A stretch of DNA of 64,000 bases from contig JARCOQ010000008.1 of NCBI GenBank assembly GCA_029207755.1, positions 32,028,521 through 32,092,520 of the forward strand. The letters are read 5' to 3'. Shown piece by piece: positions 25,345 to 37,939 of the stretch (positions are counted from its first letter, which is position 1; the number at the start of each line of letters is the position of its first letter). The translations under genes and the position numbers were made by a program. The notes below the pieces were generated by a model that worked only from the letters and a program-made list of their open reading frames with translations, was not told the origin of the DNA and searched no databases. The stretch is from Chamaea fasciata (taxonomy: Eukaryota; Chordata; Aves; Passeriformes; Sylviidae).

Positions 25345-28300
25345 CTACAGTAAAACGGAATAAATAAGTAAATATGCAAATTTAGCAAATGATTTCTTTC
25401 ACCACATGGCAATTCATAAAAGTCCTCAGGGGGCTTACCTACTGTACCTCTTCAAGATCCAGAATAAAATGCACCACACAATTTATTTTGCAGCAGGTTG
25501 GTGCTTTTGAGTAAAACCAGAAGTGACATTCATTTATGAGATTATTCACACCCTGCATTACAATTCAGAACAATATCTTGGCAGATATTCCACGTATGTC
25601 CACCATCTCACCTCGTCAGGTGCAATAGAGTTGGCAATGAAACACTATAAAAGGTATTGACGTATCTTCTTTTCTTCCTCTCCCTTTCCTGTTTAGAGGC
25701 AGCTTGCTACCTAAGAACCACTTGGACACAAACAGAGGCAGCCACTATCACTGGGAAACAAAAGCCAGAATTATGTCAACTCTTAGCTGCGGCAGCCCCT
25801 CTCAAGCCTGGCTTCTGCAGTGGGGAACCCCCACAAAGCACAGGTCATTCTAGAGCTAATTGGAGAATTATTACATCCTCTAACTGACCCTGATAAATTT
25901 AAGTCTTTACTCAAAAAAAAAAAAAATCCAATTATTTCAAGAATGAGAGCTATTTTGCTACAGATCTAAATGTAGTCTTGAAGTCAGACTTTTTTTCTCC
26001 CTTTTTTTCTCTTTTATTCATTTTAAATATGATAAAATTTCCTGTGCAATAGGGCCTTTCATCTGTCTTTAGTTTTCATTACTCTCACATTTTTGTATAG
26101 TGAAAACTTAAAAATAGCACAAGCTGGTAAGTAAAGCACAGTAAACTAAAGTATTTTTCTCCATATATCTATATTGACTTTAGGAATTCTTACAGTATGA
26201 GAAAATGAAAATCTCTGAAGTGTGATGCAGCTTCATCAGAGCAAGTTTCAACTAGTCCTCCCTTAAAGACTGAGAAACTAAAACAACATATATAAAAATC
26301 TATGAGTTAAAACTGGCTCTAGAAATCTCTCTGCCTCCCATGCATAACTTCCCACCACATAACCACAACACCAAAATCAATACATTCCCATAATTACAAC
26401 TATTATGCAATTTACAGTACTTGCATTACTTTAACCTTCTGTCAACCTATAAAACTTGAACAAGTGCTGTTTCAAAGGAATTGTGGTTACACAAAACAAC
26501 AGTGATAAATATAGTTAACATTTGTAGTTTTAGAGGAAAATTAATGTAATGTGCTGTATGGAAAGACTCTGTGAAAGATGTACAGTTTCCTCCTGCTTGT
26601 TAAAAAAAGTCAATGAATCAACAAAATAAGAATCCCAAAGTCTATTAAATTGATTCATTAATAAAAATTTCAAATTCAGCTGAATCATAAAAGTAAGGCT
26701 AGGAAGCAAAAGCAAACTTACACTATTATCCAGCTTCTTGAAAGAGATTGAAGAGTAAAAGTGTGGTAAGAAACAAGGGCATACAGAGTTTACTTATTTA
26801 AAAGTCTAAATAAGCAAGTGTTCAGAATCTGTGCTTTATCTCCAGGGTACAATTAAAGCCAGCAAAGGTGGTAAAATGCTCTGCATCATATTTTCACAAT
26901 GTCACCTATGAATGGGTTCAACATATGGCTATAAAAATCTATGGGTGATCCTGCAGAGAGCACTGTGAGATGAGGCAGCAAAAAGTAGCAGATGCAAAAG
27001 TGGGAAAGTAGAAGAAGAAGCTGCAAAAGCAAAAAAAGCAGTAAGAAATCAGGAGCTGGAGAGTAAATAGTCCTCCAGACTGAAGAGGCCATAGTTTGCT
27101 TATACAGAAATATTCTTGCAGATTCATTGATAAAATAAAGGGATGTTACATAAAATATTCCTGTGTTAAAGATTTTCAGATGTTTTCTCTATGAATATCC
27201 CCCTAAAATGCCACCCAAAAGGAATTCTTACTGTTTTGAAGCAATCATTAAAGGATTAGTCTGCACAGACTGCCACTCACACATATTGGTACACTGATGG
27301 ATTTTGGTTTTAATTTTCATTTTTATTAACAGAAAAACACACTGCATGATTTTATAAAAGAAAATTGTTTGGGCAGACTGCTTACACACAGAAAAGAACT
27401 ACAGCACACACTTGTACTATATGAAATACACAGAGAGGTCCCCATGCTTCTCTTACTCCATGTTTTGGAATGCAGTAAAATGGAATGCTAAATCTTCCTG
27501 GGATCTGTTCACTGAACTTCTGATTTCAGCCAGCTATTCCATTACAAACAGGCTACCAAAATTAGGAAATCTAAACCTGACAGTATTATAAAGAAATGCT
27601 ACATTTCAGCTCTTATCAATCCACAGTGGAAACATCTGTATAATAAAACCAATTCTCACACCACTGGTTTTAAAATTGTAGTGAAAGGATGTAATGCAGT
27701 CAATGTTAGCTTGACTTTTGTGCTTCTTGATTGCCAAGCAAATCATGCCTATTTATTTGGCAGTTTTGTAATGAGGACTAGAGTAGAAGGGAACACTTGA
27801 CTGACTTTGCTTTACAATCTGTGCCAGTTCCCACAACATGAGAAAACCAGTACTTGAGACATTAAATCACTCTACAGTGCAACAAAATACTTGATAATAA
27901 TCCTCATTCCCCTGAAAGTATTCATTTGGAAAATTTGTAATAGCACTCACAGTCTCAAAACCCTGCCTCCTAATCCAAACCTTCATTTATTTAACAGAAA
28001 TCACTGGGTTTTGATGTTATTGTAAGGCTGCTCAATTTTTGCTCCAAAGGATCTGCCTTCCTCTCATATTGTATATTCTGGGCATCGTTTGCCAGTTAAG
28101 CAGAGTACACCTCCTTGAAGGAAACTGCTATTAAATTTCCATTTTTATTTTCAGGCCACACTTAGAGAAGGCTAAGCTGCAGGAAGAAGTCCTCCTCTCT
28201 TCTCACAGCTTGAAAGCTTTTGCACACTTCCAAAAGTGACAGTTCTGACCCCAGTGCAGCCACTAATCCCATCCATGACCTGGCAGGGGACTATGCAGGG

Positions 28301-28651
28301 AACACTGAGCTTGCTGAGAACAAGCAACTGTGAGTCCTAAGAACAGCATTTTCTGAGATAGCACTGATTTCTATAGTGATTTCTAGTTTTAGGCATAGCT
28401 GTCCTCTAGGAATTTATGTATATTTTATGTCACACATAGAAATGAACAATTATTCTCTGTCCCTCAGCCTGGCTAACACTGAAAGTGATGCAGCCCAGCA
28501 CACACAGAACTCTCAGTGCCGGCCACCAGCACCCCAGGCACACACATCATTTCTTGGGGGGACAGCTCACAAAGTAGAGCAGCACTCAGTCAGCCAAAGT
28601 GACTGTGGCATAACTTAAATGAAACATCAGTACAGGCTGCTTTTGGATAAT

Positions 28652-28691
28652 TTTTGGCATTTTTGGATTCAAGGATCCTAAAATGCCAAAA
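28652..28691. repeat. Inverted repeat / 40-base hairpin
   Basis: The outer arms ttttggcatttt (28652-28663) and aaaatgccaaaa (28680-28691) are perfect complements. Inside one T-T mismatch the inner arms ggat and atcc also pair, leaving a six-base loop. Confidence 0.88.
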
Positions 28692-29325
28692 CAACGCCCC
28701 TCCCAGTTCTGATTCGGGAGAAAATATTTTGCACTAGAGTCTTTCCCAACATGGGAAAATTTAAAGATGGCTTGGATAATGCTAAGCAGCCTCCAGCTTC
28801 CTGAATTAGAGACAACATGGTTGTGAATTGTGAGATGGAGTTTGAAAGGTAAAACTTCAGACCACTTTAACAAAACAGGCTGCCTTGAATTGATACCACT
28901 GCTAACACATAGTCATTATGAGAGGCATCGTCAACTGATTTTAATTCCTTCCTGAGGACAAAGAACACAGCCTTGGTAATGATAAAAATTCTTTGAGTCA
29001 GCTAATAGCTTTCTCTCTCTCCCATAGATATTTTCTCTTATGGGGCAGCTGTTTGCACGGTTTCAAAGTTAATAAAAGGCTACACACCTGATGCTTCAAC
29101 AGACAATCCCCCCTGCACTTTTATAATGACAATGCAATTAATTAAAACATTGAATTTTCTACTAGATTGCACGAATAAAAGAGAAGCATGACTAAAAGAG
29201 AATTATGTACAGGACAGTTTACCTTACTCAACCTTTGTCTCAGAGCTGAGACAAAACAAAAGGAAGGGAGGGGGAAGAAAGAAGAAAGCAGGAGTGACAT
29301 GCATTTTGCACTAAGGGAAGAGGAG

Positions 29326-29382
29326 ATCACAGAATCACAGGCTGGTTTGGATCAGAAAGGACCTTTAAAGATCATCTAGTCC
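29326..29382 (-). mobile_element. CR1 LINE 3' tip, reverse orientation
   Basis: The text atcacagaatcacaggctgg, then tttggatcagaaaggacctt and taaagatcatctagtcc is the reverse complement of the CR1 3' end. Only about 57 bases are recognisable. Confidence 0.8.
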
Positions 29383-31456
29383 TGGGCAGGAGATGAAGGT
29401 CTAAAGGTTGTATGGCTAGTTAGCAGCTCAGCATGCTCTGAAGGTATCATCAATAAAGGTCAAGAGGAACAAAGTTATGACAGTGAACTTTAAAATCCCT
29501 GACAGAATGCTGCCCCACGGTTACCATGTGCACTCCTTTGTTATTCATACTAAACCCTTTGTCCATTTGTAGAAAGCTTTATTGATTTACACAGACATTC
29601 ATTTGTCATGCCCACTGCAGTGTATTAAGAGCTGTCCACGCACTTCAAATGTACTCAGCAATTTTTTTCCAGCTTTCAGCCCCTGATTTTGTATACTTGT
29701 ATGGTCACAGCTTCCTACAGCACCTGAGAGGTCAAATCCTGTTGTTGGCAAAGTAAGAAGTGATGCTGCTGCATTTTTTCCTTACGTCCTTGGAGCATTG
29801 CTGGCAAGCTGCTGTTCAAGGAAGAAGCTACCACTTTTACCACCTCTGTGTCTTTGGTCACAGGGAACTTCTTGAATGTTTCTGTCCCTGCTATGCAGAA
29901 AATTTGTCCTTTGAAAGACTAATCCAACAAATTGTCAGAGAAAAGTTTAACATCATACTTATGCTGGTCAGAAGAGCTGAAAATTACATTTGTGCTTTTA
30001 AATCAATGTAATTGTAGCAACAAAAGCCTTAATTTAATTCTAGCACTATAACAGCATTTCCACTGGCCACTTTCCAGTGCTTTTTATATTAGTAAAGACA
30101 GCTCTTTGCTAGGAGTAAAACGGGAACTGCACCTCAAGGCCACCTGTCAACATTTGGATGTTTCCACCTTGTCCTTTACACTTTTTCCACAACAGATCAA
30201 AGCTTGGGCAACCATGGAGCATCTTCCTGCTGAGCTCAACTCGCTGGCCCTACATCCCCAGGACAGAGAGACTGATGAAATAATCAGTGAATTTAGTGGA
30301 AAAATACTCAACTAAAATGATTTTTTTATTTAAATGTCCTAGTCTTAACTATTTCTTCTGGGTCATGGAGATGGGAGAAAAAAACCAAAACACCAAAAAG
30401 AACAAATCAGTGATAGGATGACAGCCAGGCTTCTCACCCTTGCTTCAAAACACTTAGCCTTCTCAGTAGCATAATTTTCTGTTTTATTTTTTAATAGCCT
30501 GTTTTATTTAACCTCATTTAAAACATTTGACATACTTTATCTGAAATACTCAGCCAGTGTTTAATCTCACTCGCTTAAAACATGGCATGGAAGTAATACA
30601 ATATGTGATGTTAAATAATAAAACACAGAAACATACAAGTGTTAATTATAATTCTGTCTATAAAAAGGCCACCTTGAACCTTATTAGGCAGGATTGGTGG
30701 GGATCATTCTTGCAATTCACAACTTCAACAATGTTTTTTTTCTTTTAGTTCTTAACTGTTACAAAAACTATATTAAATCTCAAAAGCAGTCTATCAAGAC
30801 ATGCTCGGCTATAGCTGTGCAACCTGTGGGTTTGGAGACTCCTAGAGAGCAGTACAACCTTCTAATGACTGCTAGAAATCAGGAGATATTTATTCAACAT
30901 CAGGAAACGAACCACTTAAGGTTAGAAAAAACCCTTGGGTTTAAATGTTGCAAACAAAAAGCAGCCCGAAGTCTGTGCAGCTTCTTATGATCCTCACCAA
31001 TTACTGATGAGCAGATTCACGTATTTAAATATGAATTTACAGCAGAAATTACGTAACAGTTTTAAAATTTGTGTTGATTTCATGCTGTCAAAGATTAGAA
31101 CACAGAACCTGCTCATTTATCTGCAGATTTTTAGCAGTTTGCAGGGAGAGACTCCCACCCACAGCCCTGGATGGGGCTCATAACCACAGAAAGCTTTCCC
31201 TGTCTGCTGAGCATTTCCCAGCTCACACAGGACAAAACAATTGGTGTCCAACCTCAATGAGGAAGCCTCCCTTTGGAAAGAAGAGTGTAACTAGTATTTA
31301 ATCCTCCAAATCCACTTATATTGGATAAATGTAAAAACTTCAGGAGCCAAATCCAACAAACCAGAACCAAATGAGATTCACACACTGCTGATGAGACTGT
31401 GTTCTAAAAATGACTAAAGCAAACCTCATATTCCTGGGAATTCCTCTGTGAAAGAT

Positions 31457-31494
31457 TTTTTTTTTTTCTTTTTTTATTCTTCTTTTTTTTTCCC
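31457..31494. repeat. Pyrimidine/poly-T tract
   Basis: T runs broken by C and A, ending in tcccccac. No linked element is recognised. Confidence 0.85.
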
Positions 31495-34400
31495 CCACTC
31501 CAGAATTTGGGGCTGGAAATTTTCAACTGGTTCAAGAATGGCAATGACAATATTTGTTCTTTTTGTTTTCTTCTGGTTAACTCTAAAGTAGTTAAGAATG
31601 ACAAGCCTTTAAAACCTTCAACATTTTCCCTTCTGACACCACAGAAATGTTTGGAGCTGACATTTTAAGAAGGTTAGGAATAGATCTGGTAAAACAGACT
31701 GCATTATAAGCACAGGCTTATCTTCAAACAAATTATCACCTAGGCTACTACTAACAGATGTATCAATAATTGGGTTGTGTGTTTACGTGCATGCAAATTG
31801 TAGAAAACAGCAAATTCTACCAGTATTTACAGAGATAATAATAGACTCTCAACATTTCCACTGGTGAAGCACTGTCAATACAGATCTTTGTACAAATAGG
31901 TTAAAATTATGAAGGATGTGGGTTTCTTTCCCCAAAAGTTTTTTCTAAATGATCCCATATTAAAACATTTTTTGAGCATGAGGAGTAAAAGAGATCTGAA
32001 GAAGCAGAGATAGCCAGCATACAACTTTTCTAAAGTTAAAGACACGGTCTATATAACACACGTACACTTGATAAAGCATTGAATTACAAGCATGGAGAGC
32101 CTAAAGCCCCACCAAGATTCCCATCCCATTCTTTTATTCCCCCCTTCTTGTTTTAAGCGATCTGTTCCCTTATGGAATTTCACTCTGACAGACTTACTGT
32201 GCTTCATCATGTAATATTCACAGGCAGCTATTTCTTTTATCAAAGAAATAAAATTCCCTGGTCCATGAGAAAAGGTCTGAGATCCTGAAATTGTAAGCCG
32301 AACTAAGATTCTTACAACTAACACAGACAGAAAAAGGCAAGTGGCGAGGACTTGGTTAATAAAAAATGTCAGTTCTTGTATGTGACACACACCTAAGCAC
32401 CTTTGCATTGAAAACTCTTACAGGAGCCAATCATATCAGATCTGGTCAGTTGCATTTGTTTCATTTTTTCTTGCCAAGGGAAATTCTACCTCTTTGAAAT
32501 AGTAATTATTTGAAATCAGTAAAGATTAGTTGAAAACAATTGACTATCTGTAAACCCAGAACTGAAGCTCAATAAAGAAACCTATGGTGCAGTCATTTTC
32601 AAAGAAAATATTTGCTTTGTTTTGCTTTGCAAGGAAACATTTTGGAGAAGATTTTTATCAAAATTTTGAGTGACATTAAAACCAATAGCTAAATTTTGGC
32701 TTTGAATCCTTTTGAAATTATACATATGGAAACCACCTTTAAAAAAAGTTTTTAAAAGGTAGTTTTTCTTCTTTTTTTTTTTTTAAAAAATTTCAGATCT
32801 TTAGGAAAACTCATGTATTTTAAGACATTTTTCCAAGCAATAAGACAGGCCACTTGAGAATTTACTGTAAGTGAGTTATCCTTCAAAGCTGGACAATTTT
32901 GACCATGAGCTCACTGACACTGTGACAGTTTTGTACTTGCTGTGATTCCATTATCCACACCTGAGCAGCACACAAAGCTTCAAGGTTCATCTAATGGGAG
33001 GCTGAAAAGAATAGGGCATTTCAGATCTGTGTATGAAAATTAATGTTTGCGACACTTCATCCCAGCAGAAAACACTTCTTATTTTCCCCCTCTTGTCTGC
33101 GAGATATTCAGAGAAAATACGGAAATACTACTGCTGATTCTTGGCACTGGGAAGTGGATATGGAAAAGGAAGACAAAGGGAAAAACTGCCTTCACAGGTA
33201 GAAAACCTCGAAATTAAGTATCAGGAAGACAAGGATTACATAAAGTATATTCAGGATTTTTTTTTTTTTCATTTCTAGAAATGCCATCTATCAAGAGCAG
33301 CTCTTCTCCTCTAAAGTAGCTTTTCTATGTTTTTTTCTAATAACATTAGATTGAAAAAAAAAATAATTTCACAGGTCAGTGCAAAATAAATTGCTTTAAT
33401 GCTGTAACTGGTGCTTCCAGGCTGCTCAATGCACCTGAACCAAAGGGCTGCTATTAAATTATAGTAAACAGTAAAAATCTGGAGCTCAATTTGGCACCAT
33501 CTTCAAGGAACACCAACACCAACTTCCTCCCCACTCACCCATTCCACTCCCCCGAGGAAATTAGGGAATTGAGTTTGCTCATGGGGGCTGATGACAGAAA
33601 CAAAATATTCAGACCTTACTGCCTTCCTGCATTTTGTTCCCTCTTTTAATGTATAACCTACAAATGTATCCCACACCCAATTATTCTGGATCTCCTTGAA
33701 GGTAAAACAACAGATGTTTTGCTCTGACTTCAGAGAAAGGGAATGCTGAATATTTATCAAGAAACATTTTTTTCCTAATTATTTACCCTAAGTTCCTTCA
33801 TTCAGTTCAAACAAAAGTAATTATGAAATAAAATGATTTAAACTGACAGTCTGGAAAACTCTGATTCCATATGCTTGAATGCCACGTTCACTGGTTGGGT
33901 GATGGGAAACTCACACCAGTTCTCTGCTATGCAAGTGAGAAAATATTTTTTTGTTCTTTTCCAAAGAAACATGTATGTATTTTTCTGAAATGAAACAAAA
34001 AAAACCCATACAACTTGTTTACCACTTTAAAAAATGTCCCTTGAGCTTTTTTAAATTTGAATTCCGAGAAAAAGAATGACTTCTCTTTGTTATACTGTGC
34101 AATAGATTTAAAAATTATGTGATGGTGTAATTGATACTGCCACAAAGTATTTTTAAACATAATAAAATATAAAATATACTCTTTTCCTCCTCCTATGCTG
34201 AATCATTTTATACTCTGTTCCTTTAAAGACTTCAAGTTAAAAGCTTTCCACCACAATAAGCCATTAATGTCGCCTGTTTCACAGTTCGCAACATAAATTT
34301 ATAACAAGTTTTTCTGTTTTAACTACACGAGAGCACTGAGTTATTCCTGAAGGCGATGTTTCCTGCAATTCCACTCTCTCCATCAGAAGTCACCCATAAG

Positions 34401-37400
34401 TCAACCTCCCCAGGTATTTCAAAATGAACTTCTCTTGATGGCTTCAGTTATTTCCGTCCCTCCCAGCTAAGGAGTTGTGAAGCCAAGTGGAGCAGGACAG
34501 GTATTGGTGCTGTGTTAGGGAGAGCAGCAAATGCCACATAACGGGCTGCAATTGTTTTGTAGCCACTAGCCAACTCCTAATAACTGAATCACAAAATTAC
34601 TGCTCATTCCTTGCTAGCTGAAATGAAACCCTATTTGCAAACATCACCCTGTTTCTCCTGAGAGCTTTGAACGTTTCTCTCTTTTGCTCTTACAGGCACA
34701 CAGCAAGAATTCGGCAATGCCCCTTGCTCCACACAGCAGTACGTGGCTTCTGCACTGACATTTGGTAAATTGAAGGCTCTGATTCATTTAATTTTTACTC
34801 TTTTAGAGTGAATTTGCAGAGTAATTGTATTTGGCCTAGAAGAACAACAGCCCAAGCCTCAAATCCTGTCCCTTAAAGGATTCAGCACATTGGAGGTTTT
34901 TTTGTTTTCTCTGCCCTGTGCAAACTGTGCTCACTTAGAGAAGATGGGTTAAGGATCCCATGGAAACTGTCAGATGTGGCAGCATCTAACTAGTTATAGG
35001 AAATGTCTCCTACTGAGCTGGCTGACATCAGGAGCATCCACATTGGCTTTTTGGCTTGGATGAGCTGTGAGTGTCCTCATCTCCTGTGATTTTTCTGATC
35101 ATCACACTGACCAGGCTACAGCTCACACCGTGGTGTGGCCTTGGACCCAATGGACTGGGTTTCTCTTACAGGAAAGGGAAGAGGAACTCCAGCTGCTGCT
35201 GGGCTTTCCTGGAGCCAGAGTGACTCCCCAAAACGTACACAGCACAAGTCTAAGGATCTGCTCCTGTTGCACCACTCCCAAGGCAGACACACAATTATAA
35301 CAGGATCTCTTCCAGCATTAATAGGGAGGCCCTAAGGAAGTCAGCTGCCTGCACAAAAATGTATCCCACAACACCAAAATAAAAGAGAGGCCTGTTGGGA
35401 ACGTTTTCCTGCACACAAGAGAGATGTGCCAGAGGAATTCTTCTACTTGGATATTTTTATAGCTTAGTACACTATGAAAACAGAACATAAAGACCTGTAC
35501 AGAAATACACACATTCAAGCCAGCTACATGGAATGCAAATTCTATTGCAATTATAGATTATTAAGTGCCCCTGTGTGATATTAAACTCTTTCTCAATTAG
35601 TAATTTAACCTTGCACTTCAGCATACAAAATTTGTCTCAGATTTTGTTCTTCATACCTACATTTGTTGGCAAACTACATTCTAGGAGGTTCAAGAAATGC
35701 CTTAGACCACAACTTTGGGAGAATGTGGCAAACCAGAAGTTCTTAAAAAATCAAGATTTGGCTGAAAATCCCAGTCTCAATGGCACATACTTTAGGTCAA
35801 AGTTGATGGGATTCAGTGGTGCCCAGGTAAGCTCAGGCGTGAAAAGCTCAGCAGCAGCAGCAGCCCAGCCCTGATCTGCAGAATGAGCCAAATTCACATC
35901 ACACAAAATTAAACACAGCTCAAGTGCAGCCACTGGTACTGCACCCACCTTCACATGTCTAAATTTGATAGCTAAATACAATAACATCAGCATCAAAGAT
36001 GAGGAAATGTTGCTGTTATCTTATTCCAAGCTCCCCGTTCAAGAGCAGGATCAGTGATTAATCAATTGGCCTAAAGGGAAAATGCAGAGAAAAGAACAAA
36101 AATAAATCGATGTAAGAAATACTATGCAATGTCACATACACCTAGAACTGATCACATTACTGCTCTGTCAGATTGGCCTGCACTTGGGAAATATTCCTGC
36201 CTGGCAGAAGTCACCAGCGAGGCAAATCACTTGCTCAAAAACAGGAGAAATTCTCATCTCCTATTTCTATTCAATGACTCTGTGAAAAATACAGGGTTTG
36301 CCTAATACTAGCAAAGTTCTTTTCTACAATGAACTAAGAATACCTATTTTTACTCATCTAAATGGGTAAAATCTCGAATAGTTACCCTGAGGTCTCTGCA
36401 AAGGGCAAAATATTTGAGAAAAAGAGTATCACTGGAGTGGAAAAAAACCCCTATATTGTGCCATAGCAAGAAGAGCCAAGAGAAAGAATGTTTCCTTAAA
36501 AGTAGAGTTATATCAACACTATTTGCAAAGATCTGCTAAAGCTGGCTCAGGTTGCTCATGCATTGTTCTACTGGGGCCAATACTCTGGGTCTCAAGAAGA
36601 GTTAATTGGCTCAAATGAAAGCTATTCCATGCAGCTCCACTGCTTCTGCTACCTGAACTACTTTGCGTGGCAGGGCATTATATAAAAAGACGATGCTGTT
36701 TATAAAGCTTGCAACAGAGCCCTTTTCTCTGTTTCACACCTCCCACCTTAATTGAGTCAAATTTATGCATGTATGTGTGTAACAGTAATCTCTGCACGGC
36801 ACTGGGGAGACACTACAATGCCTAACAAAATCCTTTTTATGAGATACAGATCAGGCTTAAGTTACAGAAAGAACACTTCTTGTTTAATAAAAAAGAATAT
36901 TATAATGGTCATTATTGGTAACAGCAGCTGAAGTATAATGACATTAAATAGGAAGGAAGGAAATTACCAAGGAGGATGCAACAGACTTTTCTCTGACATG
37001 TCTAAGGTCTGAATGAGCAAACTCCATAAGGTTCAAAAGATGAAAAATGAGGAGCTGTCGGAGGCAATTAAGGAGAAACTTCAGCTGTTTCAGCCCCATG
37101 ACCTCTGCTGACAAGCCTCCACTCATTTCCAGATTACCGTTCACTGCAAAGAGAAATGCTAACCAAGTCTTGCAGCGGGACAGATGCAATAGAAGAAAAT
37201 ACTTTAACTTCTGTTTAAACACACAAGTCTCACATAATGCACAACCCTCACACCCATTTCTCAGATCTGAAACTGTTGCTGCAATAACTTTACTGAGGAT
37301 TTATTTTAGGTATTTCTAAGAGTTTAATGAAAAACTGAATGAAAAACACAGGTCTTACTCGCTTCCTCTGTTCAAAATAACCTTTTCCTGAAGAACCTAA

Positions 37401-37917
37401 ATGTTAATACCTAGAGCACTTAAAATCAGAAGGGTTTTTCTGGAGGAACAGACCATTTGACTGAAGACAAGAAAGAAACCTGCAGGCTCATTAAAGGGAA
37501 ACAGCTGTGATCACCAATTGAGCCCTCCTAAATAATTCCCAAGCCTTGGCCTTGTCTGAGTACACACTACCCAGAAGAGGAATAGGAAAACCCATGGATC
37601 ACAAAGATGAAGCAGCACTGTCACCACATGTGATGGAAGGCCAGCAGGGATGCCAGGTATTCCTGTGGGAAGGGAAGAAGCTCTGCCCTCTAGATGGCAT
37701 TATGTGCCTGTAGATCCCAGATGGAGCTGGAGAGCCCTGCCAGGCAAGGTAACCACATCCCCACCTGCACAGGAGTCATGGCCCCAGGGGTCAGGAAAAT
37801 CAGGTGGCAGCTCCTGGTCTGTGTGGGAAGGTGAGAGCTGCACATTCCTGAAGGGCACAGCAAGGGCACAAACCTGTTTTTCCCATGTGGGAAGCACAGG
37901 AATGGTGCTCAGCCTAA

Positions 37918-37939
37918 AGAAAAAAAAAAAAAAAAAAAA
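37918..37939. repeat. Poly-A tract after a GC-richer stretch
   Basis: The tract is A-rich with one G near its start. It follows a GC-richer sequence (about 37640-37900), which might suggest a retrocopy, but no gene or flanking duplication is recognised. Confidence 0.8.

Noticed and set aside
25430..25470. Donor-like AGTAG|GTAAGC on the minus strand just upstream of the 69-bp exon
   Set aside because: No acceptor within a sensible distance and a stop codon (TAG) at the junction in the likely frame.
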